Of a DNA stretch of 64,000 nucleotides, positions 26,090 to 35,169 are shown piece by piece. The DNA comes from Chitinophagales bacterium (GTDB lineage Bacteria; Bacteroidota; Bacteroidia; Chitinophagales; Chitinophagaceae): assembly GCA_021323755.1 (NCBI GenBank), contig JAJPKJ010000066.1:1-64000 (forward strand), given 5' to 3'. Both the position numbers and the translations under genes were made by a program. The first letter of the stretch is position 1, and the number at the start of each line of letters is the position of its first letter. A model generated the notes under the pieces. It was not told the origin of the DNA. It saw only the letters and a program-made list of their open reading frames with translations, and searched no databases.

Positions 26090-27115
26090 ATGGGCTTATT
26101 CAACTTCCTCACACAAGAAATCGCAATGGATTTGGGTACTGCAAACACCCTGATAATACATAATGATGAAATCGTTGTAAATGAACCGAGTATTGTTGCA
26201 CTCGATCGTAATAATCCAAAAAACGTATTGGCTGTAGGTAAGCGTGCCCTGATGATGCACGAAAAAACGCATGAAAGCATCCGCACGGTTCGCCCGCTAA
26301 AAGATGGTGTAATTGCCGATTTCAATGCTGCCGAGTTAATGATCAGGGAAATGATCAAGATGATCTACCCTAAAAAACCGCTTTTCCCGCCAAGCTGGCG
26401 GATGATGATCTGTATACCGTCAAGCATTACCGAAGTTGAAAAACGTGCGGTGCGTGATAGCGCTGAACAAGCTGGGGCCAAGGAAGTTTATCTTATTCAT
26501 GAACCCATGGCTGCCGCCTTGGGGATAGGCATTGATGTGGAAGAACCGGTTGGTAATATGATCATTGATATTGGGGGCGGAACAACCGGCATTACGGTAA
26601 TTGCATTGGCTGGGATCGTTTGCGATCAGTCCATTCGCATTGCCGGTGATGAATTTACCGCTGATATTATGGAGGCACTGCGTCGTTATCATAGTTTATT
26701 AATTGGAGAAAGAACAGCAGAACAGATAAAGATACAGATCGGCGCTGCGCTCAAAGACCTTGACTCACCACCTGATGATATGCCGGTCAATGGGCGTGAC
26801 CTTGTTACGGGTATACCAAAACAGATCATGGTAAGCTACCAGGAAATTGACGAAGCCTTGGATAAAAGTATCTTTAAGATAGAAGAAGCCATTTTAAAAG
26901 CATTGGAAACCACACCTCCGGAATTGGCCGGAGACATCTATCGTCGTGGTTTGTATCTTACTGGCGGCGGTGCTCTTTTACGGGGACTGGACAAACGATT
27001 AAGCCAGAAAATAAAATTACCTGTTCATATAGCAGATGACCCATTGAAAAGCGTTGTGCGCGGCACAGGCATTTCTCTTAAAAATTATGACCGGTATCCA
27101 TTTGTGATGCGTTAA
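26090..27115 (+). CDS. mreB: Rod-shape-determining protein MreB
   Basis: This 341-residue bacterial actin polymerises at the inner membrane and guides the Rod complex for sidewall peptidoglycan synthesis. The ATPase motifs are DLGTANTLI (phosphate 1) near residue 13, IIDIGGGTTGITVIAL (phosphate 2) and TGGGALLRGLDKRL (adenosine). The N-terminal MGLFNFL is a plausible membrane-binding helix. The length is standard. It is first in mreB-mreC-mreD, 63 bp before mreC. Confidence 0.97.
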   Translation: MGLFNFLTQEIAMDLGTANTLIIHNDEIVVNEPSIVALDRNNPKNVLAVGKRALMMHEKTHESIRTVRPLKDGVIADFNAAELMIREMIKMIYPKKPLFPPSWRMMICIPSSITEVEKRAVRDSAEQAGAKEVYLIHEPMAAALGIGIDVEEPVGNMIIDIGGGTTGITVIALAGIVCDQSIRIAGDEFTADIMEALRRYHSLLIGERTAEQIKIQIGAALKDLDSPPDDMPVNGRDLVTGIPKQIMVSYQEIDEALDKSIFKIEEAILKALETTPPELAGDIYRRGLYLTGGGALLRGLDKRLSQKIKLPVHIADDPLKSVVRGTGISLKNYDRYPFVMR

Positions 27116-27178
27116 TAGATTCTAAGATTTATACAACAGCATTAGAATTTAGTATTTAGAATTTATAAACTTCCTCTT

Positions 27179-28033
27179 GTGCGAAATATTTTTCTCTTCA
27201 TCGGACGATATTTTAATTTTCTTTTTTTCCTGGTGATGCAGATAATCGCGCTGTCCTTTCTTGTTCGGTACAATAAATTTCATCAGGCAATTTTTATGAA
27301 CGCAGCTTCCGAAATTACCGGAAGATTAAATGCGAGATATAATGGCATTGCGTATTATTTTCAGCTTAAACCAACAAATGATCTATTGGTAAAGGAAAAT
27401 GAACAACTGCATCAGTTGCTGAAACAAAATGGCGGCTTCACAGATTCTTCAAAAAAAATGATCATTGATACTGCGCTTATTGATTCTGCAAAAAAGATCC
27501 AGAAGTATTATTTCATGTCCGCAAAAGTTGTCGGTATTACAACCAATTTTCAAACCAATTTTATAACGCTGCATCGCGGTTCTGCCCAAGGGGTTAAACC
27601 AAACATGGGAGTGGTAAGCGCACAGGGCATTGCGGGCACCATCGTTAATGTAAGCCGAAATTTTTCAGTTGCGATGAGCCTGCTTCATCTCCAATATAAG
27701 GTGGTGGTAAAATTAAAAAATAGCGGCGAACGCGGAACGGTTGAGTGGGATGGGAAAAGTCCACTCTATGTTACATTAAAGGATATTCCCAAAAGCGCAA
27801 AAATAAATAAGGGCGATTCAGTGGTCACCAGCGAAACATCATCCTTATTTCCATCAGATTTTATGGTCGGGACCGTAAGCGAAATTATTGATGACAAGAG
27901 CAGTAATTTTTACACCATCAAATTAAAAACGGCAACCAACTTTTTTAATGTTGAGTATGTATACATCATTGCCAATAACCAATACGATGAACAAAAAAAC
28001 CTCGAAGATTCAACGCATAAAAAATTTCAATGA
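27179..28033 (+). CDS. mreC: Rod-shape-determining protein MreC
   Basis: This 284-residue bitopic protein has an N-terminal membrane helix at ~10-30, a short coiled coil (LLVKENEQLHQLLKQ) and a periplasmic beta-rich part (AKVVGITTNFQTNFITLHRGSAQGVKPNMGVVSAQGIAGTI) that is the MreC core. It activates PBP2-RodA in the Rod complex. The start is GTG at 27179, giving MRNIFLFIGRYFNFLFF. Its stop overlaps the mreD start (ATGA), showing translational coupling. Confidence 0.95.
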   Translation: MRNIFLFIGRYFNFLFFLVMQIIALSFLVRYNKFHQAIFMNAASEITGRLNARYNGIAYYFQLKPTNDLLVKENEQLHQLLKQNGGFTDSSKKMIIDTALIDSAKKIQKYYFMSAKVVGITTNFQTNFITLHRGSAQGVKPNMGVVSAQGIAGTIVNVSRNFSVAMSLLHLQYKVVVKLKNSGERGTVEWDGKSPLYVTLKDIPKSAKINKGDSVVTSETSSLFPSDFMVGTVSEIIDDKSSNFYTIKLKTATNFFNVEYVYIIANNQYDEQKNLEDSTHKKFQ

Positions 28034-28563
28034 GTGAACTGCTGAAAAATATTATCCGCTTTGCATTATTTATATTAGTACAGGTATTTGTATTGTATAA
28101 GATTCCGCCATTGCATCGTTTCATCACACCATATCTGTACTTTTTATTCATTTTATGGCTGCCATTTAACTTACCGAGGTTTTGGCTCACTTTTATTGGA
28201 TTCATCTTTGGATTAACCCTCGACTATTTTACTTACACGCCTGGTCTGCATGCGGCAGCTTGCACGCTGATCGCGTATGTCCGCCCTTTCGTGGTCAATC
28301 GGATGATATCACAGGAGGGGCTCGAAAAAAACTATGCATCGCCCTCTATCGTCAGCATGGGCTGGGCTCCATATGCTATTTATGTTTTCGTGCTCACTTT
28401 ATTACATCACAGTTATTTGGTTTTCCTTGAATGGATGAGTTTTGGCACATTTTGGTTTTTCCTTGGTAAAGTGACCGCAACGACCGCCGTAAGTTTGCTG
28501 TTGATCCTCGTGACGGAATTATTATTCTTCCGAAAAGAAAAATTCAGAACAAATACAGCTTAG
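28030..28563 (+). CDS. mreD: Rod-shape-determining protein MreD
   Basis: This 177-residue inner-membrane protein has about five hydrophobic helices and the GFIFGLTLDYFTYTPGLHAAA stretch typical of MreD. It works with MreB and MreC in sidewall synthesis. The start overlaps the mreC stop by four bases. A weak hairpin with a T-run follows at 28570, and the next gene has its own promoter, so the mreBCD transcript may end here. Confidence 0.93.
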   Translation: MSELLKNIIRFALFILVQVFVLYKIPPLHRFITPYLYFLFILWLPFNLPRFWLTFIGFIFGLTLDYFTYTPGLHAAACTLIAYVRPFVVNRMISQEGLEKNYASPSIVSMGWAPYAIYVFVLTLLHHSYLVFLEWMSFGTFWFFLGKVTATTAVSLLLILVTELLFFRKEKFRTNTA

Positions 28564-28569
28564 GTCAAT

Positions 28570-28586
28570 AATCCCTTAGGATTTTT
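28570..28586 (+). terminator. Weak terminator after mreD
   Basis: The 5-bp stem AATCC/GGATT with a CTTA loop runs into a T stretch, 7 bp after the mreD stop. It is weak by stem length. Together with the promoter at 28617 it would separate mreBCD from mrdA-rodA, possibly with read-through. Confidence 0.4.
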
Positions 28587-28616
28587 GCCCGTCCAGAAAA
28601 CTTTTTTCAACTTATG

Positions 28617-28648
28617 TTGCGTCGCAGACATTAAGCGTTATATCTTTG
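28617..28648 (+). promoter_or_regulatory. Bacteroidota-type promoter for mrdA-rodA
   Basis: TATCTTTG at 28641-28648 is an exact TAnnTTTG -7 element and TTG at 28617-28619 is the -33-like element with a 21-base spacer. The predicted start is near 28655, about 44 bases before the mrdA ATG. Confidence 0.6.
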
Positions 28649-28698
28649 TTCGGCTACCATTATTACTGGTAAAGCCTCTGTAAATCGTATACCCGTAA

Positions 28699-30798
28699 AT
28701 GCCTGTATTCAATCAATCGCGCAGCAATATTATCCGACTCATTTTTGTGGGTATGTTTGTCATCATCATTGCCCAGTTGGTCAATCTCCAGATCATTTCC
28801 AGCAAATACAAGAAACTTGCAGAAGAAAATGCCTTGTATGCAAAACGTGTTTATCCAACGCGCGGAATCATCTATGATAGAAATGGAAAAGCGATTTTGA
28901 ACAACACCATTATGTATGACCTGACGGTAACTCCATCACAGGTAAAAAATATTGATACCGAATATTTCTGTCAGTTGGTTGGAATTGATACGGCAGAATT
29001 CCGCGATCGCATATTGGATGCCAAGTTCAGAAACGGAACTTTCCGACCCTCAACTTTTGAAGATCTGTTACCGCCCGACCTTTATGCAAAATTTGAAGAA
29101 AATATCTGGCGTTTTCCCGGATTCAATTTGCAGGAAAGACCGGTTCGTGTATATCCATTCAACGCGGCAGCTCACGTAATGGGTTATGTTGGAGAAGTTG
29201 ATTCTACCATTATTAAACGATATAATTACGGATACCAAATAGGCGATTATGTGGGCAGAAGTGGATTGGAACAATATTATGAAAAAGAACTGATGGGGCA
29301 ACGCGGAATTGAGTTCTGGATAAAGGACAATAAGAACAGATTGGTCGGCCATTATGAAAATAAATCGTTTGATACACCTGCCGTTGCCGGAAAGAATTTA
29401 CACACATACATTGACGTTAGTCTCCAGGAGCTGGCGGAAAAATTACTGGCAAATAAGGTCGGCTCCATAGTCGCCATCGAACCAAAAACAGGCGGAATCC
29501 TTGCCATGGCGTCAAGTCCGGATTATGATCCTAATGCTTTAACAGGTTCCGACAAACAAAAAAATTATGGCAAACTTGTTTTAGACGTTTCTTCTCCATT
29601 ACTCAATCGCGCAATAAAAGGGTTGTATCAGCCGGGTTCCACCTATAAACCACTGGGCGCTTTAATCGGATTAGATGAAGGCGTTATTACTCCGTCAAGC
29701 GGGTATGATTGCCGCGGGGTTTATTTGGCATGTAATCATCCTGTCAAATGTGAGCATAAAGATCCGGGTCACGCAGCAAATCTCAGGTTAGCGATCGCCC
29801 ATTCCTGCAATTCATTTTTTTCCAATACTTTTCGTCTAACCCTTGACAATCCTGAATTTCGCGGGGTCCGGAGCGGATTGACCAGATGGAAAGAATATGT
29901 AAATGCATTCGGTTTGGGTCATCGCATTGGAATTGATATTCCCAGTGAAGATGGTGGCAATATTCCCGACACCACTGCTTATGATAAAGAATATCATCAT
30001 CAATGGAATTCATGCACGATGGTAACAATGGGGATTGGTCAGGATAAAATGCTGGTAACGCCCCTGCAGATTGCCAATGCTATGTGCATCGTTGCCAATA
30101 AAGGATTTTTTTATACGCCTCATTTTGTAAACAGAATTGATGGTGCCGATCCCAATGACACTTTATTAAATCGTTTTAAAGAAAAGCACGAGGTATTAAC
30201 TCACATTCCCGATGACGTTTATGAGGTAGTAACAAGCGGCATGCAGGATGTTGTTGAATACGGAACAGCGAGCGCTGCTAAAATTCCGGGTATTAATATT
30301 TGCGCTAAAACAGGGACTGCAGAAAATTATCGGATCATCAGAGGCAGAAGAACAAAACTGAAATCGCATTCTGTTTTCGTTTGTTTCGCGCCAAGAGAAA
30401 ATCCGAAAATTGCCATCGCCATTGTAATTGAGAACGCCGGATTTGGTGCAACCTGGGCAGCTCCGATCGGCTCATTACTGCTCGAAAAATATCTTAATGA
30501 TACCATTCGGGCAGAACGATTGCCGTTAATAGATCATCTTGTAGGAAGTAATTTGATGCCAAGATATTTAATGGTACAACAATTCATTGAAGATTCTTCA
30601 AGGGCTGCAAAATGGGCCAAACAAACCGGCGACAGCACGCGTTGGAAAAAATACACCAATGTTTCATTCAGAAATGAGATGCTTGACACCTTGCATCGCG
30701 TTTTTGTTTCGTCCTTAACCCCGAATTTTCAAAACAGCTCGGCTGATAAACCAAAAAATAATATAAAAATTAAAGATACAGACTCAACTACCAACTAG
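28699..30798 (+). CDS. mrdA: Penicillin-binding protein 2 (peptidoglycan transpeptidase)
   Basis: This 699-residue class B penicillin-binding protein crosslinks peptidoglycan in the elongation (Rod) complex. A membrane helix lies at ~10-32, followed by the pedestal domain (RGIIYDRNGKAIL; LPPDLYAKFEENIWRFPGF). The transpeptidase motifs are S314-T-Y-K317, an SCN motif (AHSCNSFF) and KTG in CAKTGTAEN. About 60 residues after the barrel are polar and probably unstructured. rodA follows with its ATG 2 bp after the stop. The order mrdA-rodA next to mreBCD is standard. Confidence 0.96.
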   Translation: MPVFNQSRSNIIRLIFVGMFVIIIAQLVNLQIISSKYKKLAEENALYAKRVYPTRGIIYDRNGKAILNNTIMYDLTVTPSQVKNIDTEYFCQLVGIDTAEFRDRILDAKFRNGTFRPSTFEDLLPPDLYAKFEENIWRFPGFNLQERPVRVYPFNAAAHVMGYVGEVDSTIIKRYNYGYQIGDYVGRSGLEQYYEKELMGQRGIEFWIKDNKNRLVGHYENKSFDTPAVAGKNLHTYIDVSLQELAEKLLANKVGSIVAIEPKTGGILAMASSPDYDPNALTGSDKQKNYGKLVLDVSSPLLNRAIKGLYQPGSTYKPLGALIGLDEGVITPSSGYDCRGVYLACNHPVKCEHKDPGHAANLRLAIAHSCNSFFSNTFRLTLDNPEFRGVRSGLTRWKEYVNAFGLGHRIGIDIPSEDGGNIPDTTAYDKEYHHQWNSCTMVTMGIGQDKMLVTPLQIANAMCIVANKGFFYTPHFVNRIDGADPNDTLLNRFKEKHEVLTHIPDDVYEVVTSGMQDVVEYGTASAAKIPGINICAKTGTAENYRIIRGRRTKLKSHSVFVCFAPRENPKIAIAIVIENAGFGATWAAPIGSLLLEKYLNDTIRAERLPLIDHLVGSNLMPRYLMVQQFIEDSSRAAKWAKQTGDSTRWKKYTNVSFRNEMLDTLHRVFVSSLTPNFQNSSADKPKNNIKIKDTDSTTN

Positions 30799-30799
30799 C

Positions 30800-32140
30800 A
30801 TGAGTAACCGAAATCCTGCAATATCAAAAGGCGTTGACTGGTCGCTGGTGTGGCTCTGGCTGATCTTGTGTTGCATCGGTATAATGAGCATTTTTGCAGC
30901 CACTTATCGCGAAACAGATAGTATTTTGCAGGGATTCATTTCTTTAAAAACAGATTATAGCAGGCAGCTGCTCTATTTTGTCATGGGCGGAATTGTCGGC
31001 ACTTTTATTTTATTGACAGACAGCAAATTTTTTACAGCCACCGCTAATTTAGGATATGCATTCGGCATCTTTTTATTGTTACTGGTATTTCCTTTTCATT
31101 CGCGCGTTAAAGGAACCGAATCCATCATCAGATTTGGAACAGCTTTTCAATTACAACCCGCAGATCTTTGTAAACTTTTTGTAAATCTTGCGCTTGCAAA
31201 ATATTTATCAAGAATTGAAACTGATTTTTATAAGCTCCGCTCTCAATTGATTGCTGCTGCCATTACCTTGATCCCGGCAGTATTATCAATAATGCAGAAA
31301 GAAACCGGACTGGCATTGGTATATTTTTCTTTTTTCATTGTGATGTTTCGTGAAGGTTTGCCGGCTGCCATACTGATCATCGGTTTTTCTTTTGGAGTAC
31401 TGGTTGTAGCAACATTATTGGTTGAAAAGAATACTTTGGCATTGGTGCTCACCGGCATTGCCGCCCTGGCTGTATATATTATGCGACGACAGGTCAAAAG
31501 AAATCGGGGCATTTTATTCCTAATTGTAGGCGTTTGGTTTGTCTGTGTCGGTGTGCAGCGATTCGTTGTGCCATTTGTATTTGATCATGTATTTCAGCCT
31601 TATCAGGTAAAACGTATTTATGACGCCATTGGAAAAGATTATGTCCCGAAAAATGAGGTTGCAGAAGAACAGATTGAGCAGAAAAAAAGCAGTTCACAGG
31701 ATAACAACTACAATGTAAAGCAAAGCAAAATTGCAATTGGCAGTGGAAGGGTCCTTGGCAAAGGATTATTGAAAGGAACACAAACGCGATATGATTTTGT
31801 GCCGGAACAAAGAACCGATTTTATTTTTTGTACAATCGGAGAAGGTTTCGGTTTTGTGGGCAGCAGTGTTTTCTTGTGCATTTATCTTGTCTTGCTCTTG
31901 CGGATAGTTGCTGTTGCAGAAAGGCAGCGAAGTGTTTTCAGTCGGTGCTATGCCTATGGAGTCGCTTCAGTTTTTTTCTTTCACATTGTCATTAATGTTT
32001 GCATGACGATTGGACTGGCGCCCGTAATCGGAATTCCTTTGCCTTTTGTGAGCTATGGCGGCACATCTTTACTAACTTTTACCATCATGCTTTTTGTTTT
32101 GATAAGATTGGATGCTGACAGGCAAATGGTGTTGCGATGA
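30800..32140 (+). CDS. rodA: Peptidoglycan glycosyltransferase RodA
   Basis: This 446-residue SEDS-family polymerase extends glycan strands in complex with PBP2. About ten hydrophobic helices and the C-terminal PLPFVSYGGTSLLTFTIMLFVLIRLD stretch are typical. It is longer than the ~370-residue E. coli form because of an insert at ~285-310 (KNEVAEEQIEQKKSSSQDNNYNVKQSK) in the large extracytoplasmic loop before the conserved KQSKIAIGSG region. It starts 1 bp after the mrdA stop, so the two are co-translated. Confidence 0.95.
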   Translation: MSNRNPAISKGVDWSLVWLWLILCCIGIMSIFAATYRETDSILQGFISLKTDYSRQLLYFVMGGIVGTFILLTDSKFFTATANLGYAFGIFLLLLVFPFHSRVKGTESIIRFGTAFQLQPADLCKLFVNLALAKYLSRIETDFYKLRSQLIAAAITLIPAVLSIMQKETGLALVYFSFFIVMFREGLPAAILIIGFSFGVLVVATLLVEKNTLALVLTGIAALAVYIMRRQVKRNRGILFLIVGVWFVCVGVQRFVVPFVFDHVFQPYQVKRIYDAIGKDYVPKNEVAEEQIEQKKSSSQDNNYNVKQSKIAIGSGRVLGKGLLKGTQTRYDFVPEQRTDFIFCTIGEGFGFVGSSVFLCIYLVLLLRIVAVAERQRSVFSRCYAYGVASVFFFHIVINVCMTIGLAPVIGIPLPFVSYGGTSLLTFTIMLFVLIRLDADRQMVLR

Positions 32141-32224
32141 AAGCCTGAAAGAAGTTTATTTAAGATTTTACGTCTTCCTGACATGCGGACTTTTCCGGAT
32201 TGTCCACTTTCCCTACATTTAATT

Positions 32225-32971
32225 ATGAAAATAATCCCACTTTCCGAAGGTTCATTTACTGTAGATAAATCCAAAAGATTTGTTCGGTTTAATACCTCAA
32301 CCGATGATCTGCAACAAAGATCTGCAGGAAGCTTGCTGGTAGAAGTTCAGCCCTTTGTAATTGTAACATCCAAAGATGTTTTAGTGCTTGATACAGGATT
32401 GGGATTTGAGGAAAACGGCATCCTGCAATTGCATCAAAATCTTATCAACGCAGGAATTCAACCTTCTTCGGTAACGAAAGTATTGATGTCGCATTTGCAC
32501 AAAGATCATGCGGGGGGAATTTCAAAAATAAATCGGACAACCAATTCCTATGAAATTTCTTTTCCTAATGCAAAATATTACGTTCAAAAACAAGAGCTTG
32601 ATTTTGCATTTGAAAAAGGATTTCCTTCTTACGTTCCAGAAGAATTGGAATTACTCAAAACTTCTTCAAATATTATTCTATTGGAAGGGAATGGGATATT
32701 GGAAAACTATATTCGGTATGAAGTAACCGGCGCACATTGTCCCTATCACCAGGTATTTTGGATCCAAGAAGATGGGGAAAAAATATTTTTTGGCGGGGAT
32801 GTTGCGCCACAGCTTCAGCAAATGAAAAGCCGTTTTATTGCCAAATACGATTATGATGGAAAGAAGTGCATGGAACTTCGCAAACAATGGTGGCAGGAAG
32901 GTGAAAATGAAAAGTGGACCTTTTTATTTTATCATGACATTAAAACCCCAATTTATATTAATGAGAAATAA
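32225..32971 (+). CDS. MBL-fold hydrolase
   Basis: This 248-residue metallo-beta-lactamase-fold protein has the metal motif SHLHKDHAGG (HxHxDH with H-L-H-K-D-H). Other ligands fit the histidine in VTGAHCPYHQVF and the aspartate in FFGGDVAPQ. It resembles lactonase- or thioesterase-like cytoplasmic hydrolases; the substrate is unknown. I chose the ATG at 32225 (MKIIPLSEGSF); the in-frame ATG at 32183 adds an unrelated segment. It is 84 bp after rodA and probably has its own promoter. Confidence 0.82.
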   Translation: MKIIPLSEGSFTVDKSKRFVRFNTSTDDLQQRSAGSLLVEVQPFVIVTSKDVLVLDTGLGFEENGILQLHQNLINAGIQPSSVTKVLMSHLHKDHAGGISKINRTTNSYEISFPNAKYYVQKQELDFAFEKGFPSYVPEELELLKTSSNIILLEGNGILENYIRYEVTGAHCPYHQVFWIQEDGEKIFFGGDVAPQLQQMKSRFIAKYDYDGKKCMELRKQWWQEGENEKWTFLFYHDIKTPIYINEK

Positions 32972-33029
32972 TGGGACAGGAAGGTTTGCCAACTCTCTCA
33001 TTTTACAGTTCACATTCCTGATTCCCATT

Positions 33030-33061
33030 AAAAAAAAGGCCTGCCCTGAAAAGAGCCGGCC
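33030..33061 (-). terminator. Terminator of the ECF sigma operon
   Basis: On the minus strand GGCC and GGCC pair with an inner GC/GC pair across a single mismatch, and the stem is followed by eight T residues. It lies ~110 bp after the stop of the Spy/CpxP-like gene, which would end the sigma-factor transcript. Confidence 0.6.
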
Positions 33062-33168
33062 GTTGCTAACCTATGAAAAACACCAACTTCAAATATCGCA
33101 CATGAAGCTAATTGACTTAAAATTAATCGGTAAAGAAGCAAAAAATTCGGGTATATCCTTTCTTTATT

Positions 33169-33570
33169 CTATCTTAATAAAGGACGTCTTTGCTGCATGC
33201 GCAGTTGCCTTCGTTCCATTTCTCTTTGAACAAAATTTCCAAATTGTTTTTCAGAGCGAAAAAACAAATTGACTTTGTCAGGAGGGAGTGCTCTGGAAAA
33301 TTCACTATTATATCTTTTACGAATATTAACTATTTTTTCTTCCGTAACAATCTCGTCTTCTTTATTCCCAATCGCATCAAGTCTTGTTCTTCTTATTTCT
33401 TCTGTGTATTTATTATAAACAGGCCAAAATCTTTCTGCTTCTTCGGGTGAAAGATTTAATTGTTTAGTGAGATACGCAATTTTTAACGATTCAATCTTTT
33501 CACCATTCTGCGAAAAGCTTGAAATACATAGCATAAAAATCATTCCATATAATAGTAAAAATTGTTTCAT
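33169..33570 (-). CDS. Periplasmic Spy/CpxP-like protein
   Basis: This 133-residue protein has a signal peptide (MKQFLLLYGMIFMLCISSFSQ). The mature part is helical and charged; YLTKQLNLSPEEAERFWPVYNKYTEEI is close to the LTxxQ-type motif of small periplasmic chaperones and stress sensors. It is the third gene after an ECF sigma factor and a membrane protein, 4 bp after the latter, so it may take part in an envelope-stress circuit, by analogy with zinc or stress-sensing Spy/CpxP proteins. That role is inference. Confidence 0.75.
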   Translation of the reverse strand: MKQFLLLYGMIFMLCISSFSQNGEKIESLKIAYLTKQLNLSPEEAERFWPVYNKYTEEIRRTRLDAIGNKEDEIVTEEKIVNIRKRYNSEFSRALPPDKVNLFFRSEKQFGNFVQREMERRQLRMQQRRPLLR

Positions 33571-33573
33571 TTA

Positions 33574-34479
33574 TTAATTTGTTGCGCTGTTGTTGTCTTT
33601 GAATGAAATATCCTCATTTATGTATTGATTCAACTCGTCATCGGAAACATTACTGAATAAATCGTTTGCATCATCATTGTCAGCCGACAAATCATTCGTT
33701 GCCAAAGGAATATTAAAATTTGTAGAATCGTAAATTGGTGAATATTGATTCTGCAAATAATTATTCATATCATCATCACTCACTTTTGATAAAGCGGCAA
33801 TTGGATCGGTAATACCTGCGCGTGAATTACTTTTATTTAAAGCAAAAAAACCTACTGTTGTAATAACACCAACCACGACGGCTGCTGCCGCATATTTTAA
33901 CCACGCCCTTTTATTTATAGAAATAACCTGGACCTTAACCGGCTCATTTTTTATTTTGGATAAGATTTCCGTAGATAAATTTTCAAAATACCCGGAAGGA
34001 CTTGTGTAGGGGTTTTTATTTTTTAATTCAGATAATAAAGGCGAAATGGTCTCCAATTCATCATTCACAAAATCAATTGCCTTTGCAGCGGAAACTGCAT
34101 TCCCGGAAAGTTCTTCAAAATAACCCTCAGGAACACTGAATGGCGTATTCCTGCTGATACTTTTTAATAATGGAGAAATGCTTGACAATTCATCATCAAC
34201 TGAAGTGGCAGATCCGGCTCTAATACGATCGAGCATTTTTTCTGCAAATCCGTCAAAATAACCATCTGGCGGCAAAGTGAACGGTGTATTTTTATCAATT
34301 AAGGGAAAAAAAGCGGGAAATATTTCGCTTTGCTGCATAGAATTAATGCGCAGCATAATTTCGCCGGACAGTTGTTCAAAGTAATTTTCGGGCACTTTTA
34401 ACAAATTTTTCCGGCTGATTTCGGCTAGAACCGGGCTTACCTGCCTTAACTCATTCAATATTTCATTCTTAGTTTCCAC
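33574..34479 (-). CDS. Repeat-bearing membrane protein, putative anti-sigma factor
   Basis: This 301-residue protein sits between an ECF sigma gene and a Spy/CpxP-like gene. Four imperfect ~36-residue repeats (about 10-46, 54-86, 97-133 and 141-176) share a core of SPLL, a proline and then GYFE-x-LS. A single membrane helix spans ~194-214. The part beyond the helix holds two VSDDxxNxYL/I-type motifs (~233 and ~278). The repeats would be cytoplasmic and could hold the sigma factor. No classical zinc anti-sigma motif is present. A sigma-binding role is inference from position and topology. Confidence 0.65.
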   Translation of the reverse strand: METKNEILNELRQVSPVLAEISRKNLLKVPENYFEQLSGEIMLRINSMQQSEIFPAFFPLIDKNTPFTLPPDGYFDGFAEKMLDRIRAGSATSVDDELSSISPLLKSISRNTPFSVPEGYFEELSGNAVSAAKAIDFVNDELETISPLLSELKNKNPYTSPSGYFENLSTEILSKIKNEPVKVQVISINKRAWLKYAAAAVVVGVITTVGFFALNKSNSRAGITDPIAALSKVSDDDMNNYLQNQYSPIYDSTNFNIPLATNDLSADNDDANDLFSNVSDDELNQYINEDISFKDNNSATN

Positions 34480-34511
34480 GTTATTTTCAGACTGATTTTG
34501 TTAACTAAAGT

Positions 34512-35063
34512 TTAATGATTTAGAATGTATTCCTCAATTTTCTTAGCCGCATGATGGTAAGATGCTTTTAGCGCTCCTTCTGATGTTTCAAGTACGCGGC
34601 TCATCTCTTCGTAAGGCATTTCGTCATAATACCGCAAATTGAACACAATTCGCTGTTTTTCAGGCAATTTCTGAATCGCCAATTGTAATTTCCACTCTAA
34701 TTTATTGGCGTCAAAATCCTTATCTGCTTTGATCTTATTGCTAAGCCCACTTTCTACATCACTTAAGGAGACAACAGATTTCTTTTTTTGCTGTTCAAGG
34801 AAAGTTAAACATTCATTGGTTGCAATTCGATATAACCAGGTATACAATTGGGAGTCTTCGCGAAAGTTCTCCAAACCATTCCAAACCCTGATAAAGACAT
34901 TTTGCAAGACATCATTGGCATCTTCGTGTTCTACAACCATTCTGCGGATATGCCAATACAATTTTTCCTGATATTTTTTGATGATGGTAGTGAACGCTTT
35001 TTCTTTAGTGGCCGGATCGCGAAATTGAATGAGTAATTCAGTATCAGTTATGGTAACTGCCAT
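34512..35063 (-). CDS. ECF-type RNA polymerase sigma factor
   Basis: This 183-residue sigma-70 family protein has region 2 at ~25-90 (EDANDVLQNVFIRVWNGLENFREDSQLYTWLYRIATNECLTFL) and region 4 at ~130-178 (LRYYDEMPYEEMSRVLETSEGALKASYHHAAKKIEEY). Region 3 is missing, which is the ECF layout. It heads a three-gene minus-strand operon with a 32-bp gap to the repeat protein. A 13-bp palindrome (AGATTAATAATCT at 35094) lies 31 bp upstream and might be part of the promoter region. Confidence 0.92.
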   Translation of the reverse strand: MAVTITDTELLIQFRDPATKEKAFTTIIKKYQEKLYWHIRRMVVEHEDANDVLQNVFIRVWNGLENFREDSQLYTWLYRIATNECLTFLEQQKKKSVVSLSDVESGLSNKIKADKDFDANKLEWKLQLAIQKLPEKQRIVFNLRYYDEMPYEEMSRVLETSEGALKASYHHAAKKIEEYILNH

Positions 35064-35169
35064 AGATTAGCGTTTTATCAGCAATTTCTTTTTAGATTAA
35101 TAATCTTCGGCCGGGTTTAACCAGTATAATGATTGACAAATTAAATTCGTTATGCAATATAATTTGAAA

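Noticed and set aside
32838-33272. 144-residue plus-strand open reading frame after the MBL hydrolase
   Set aside because: It runs through the end of the MBL hydrolase in another frame and into the antisense of the Spy/CpxP-like gene and over the sigma-operon terminator; composition is not coding-like.
35094-35106. 13-bp palindrome AGATTAATAATCT upstream of the sigma factor
   Set aside because: It is short and AT-only apart from its ends, so chance is likely; I mention it in the sigma-factor entry but do not call it an operator.
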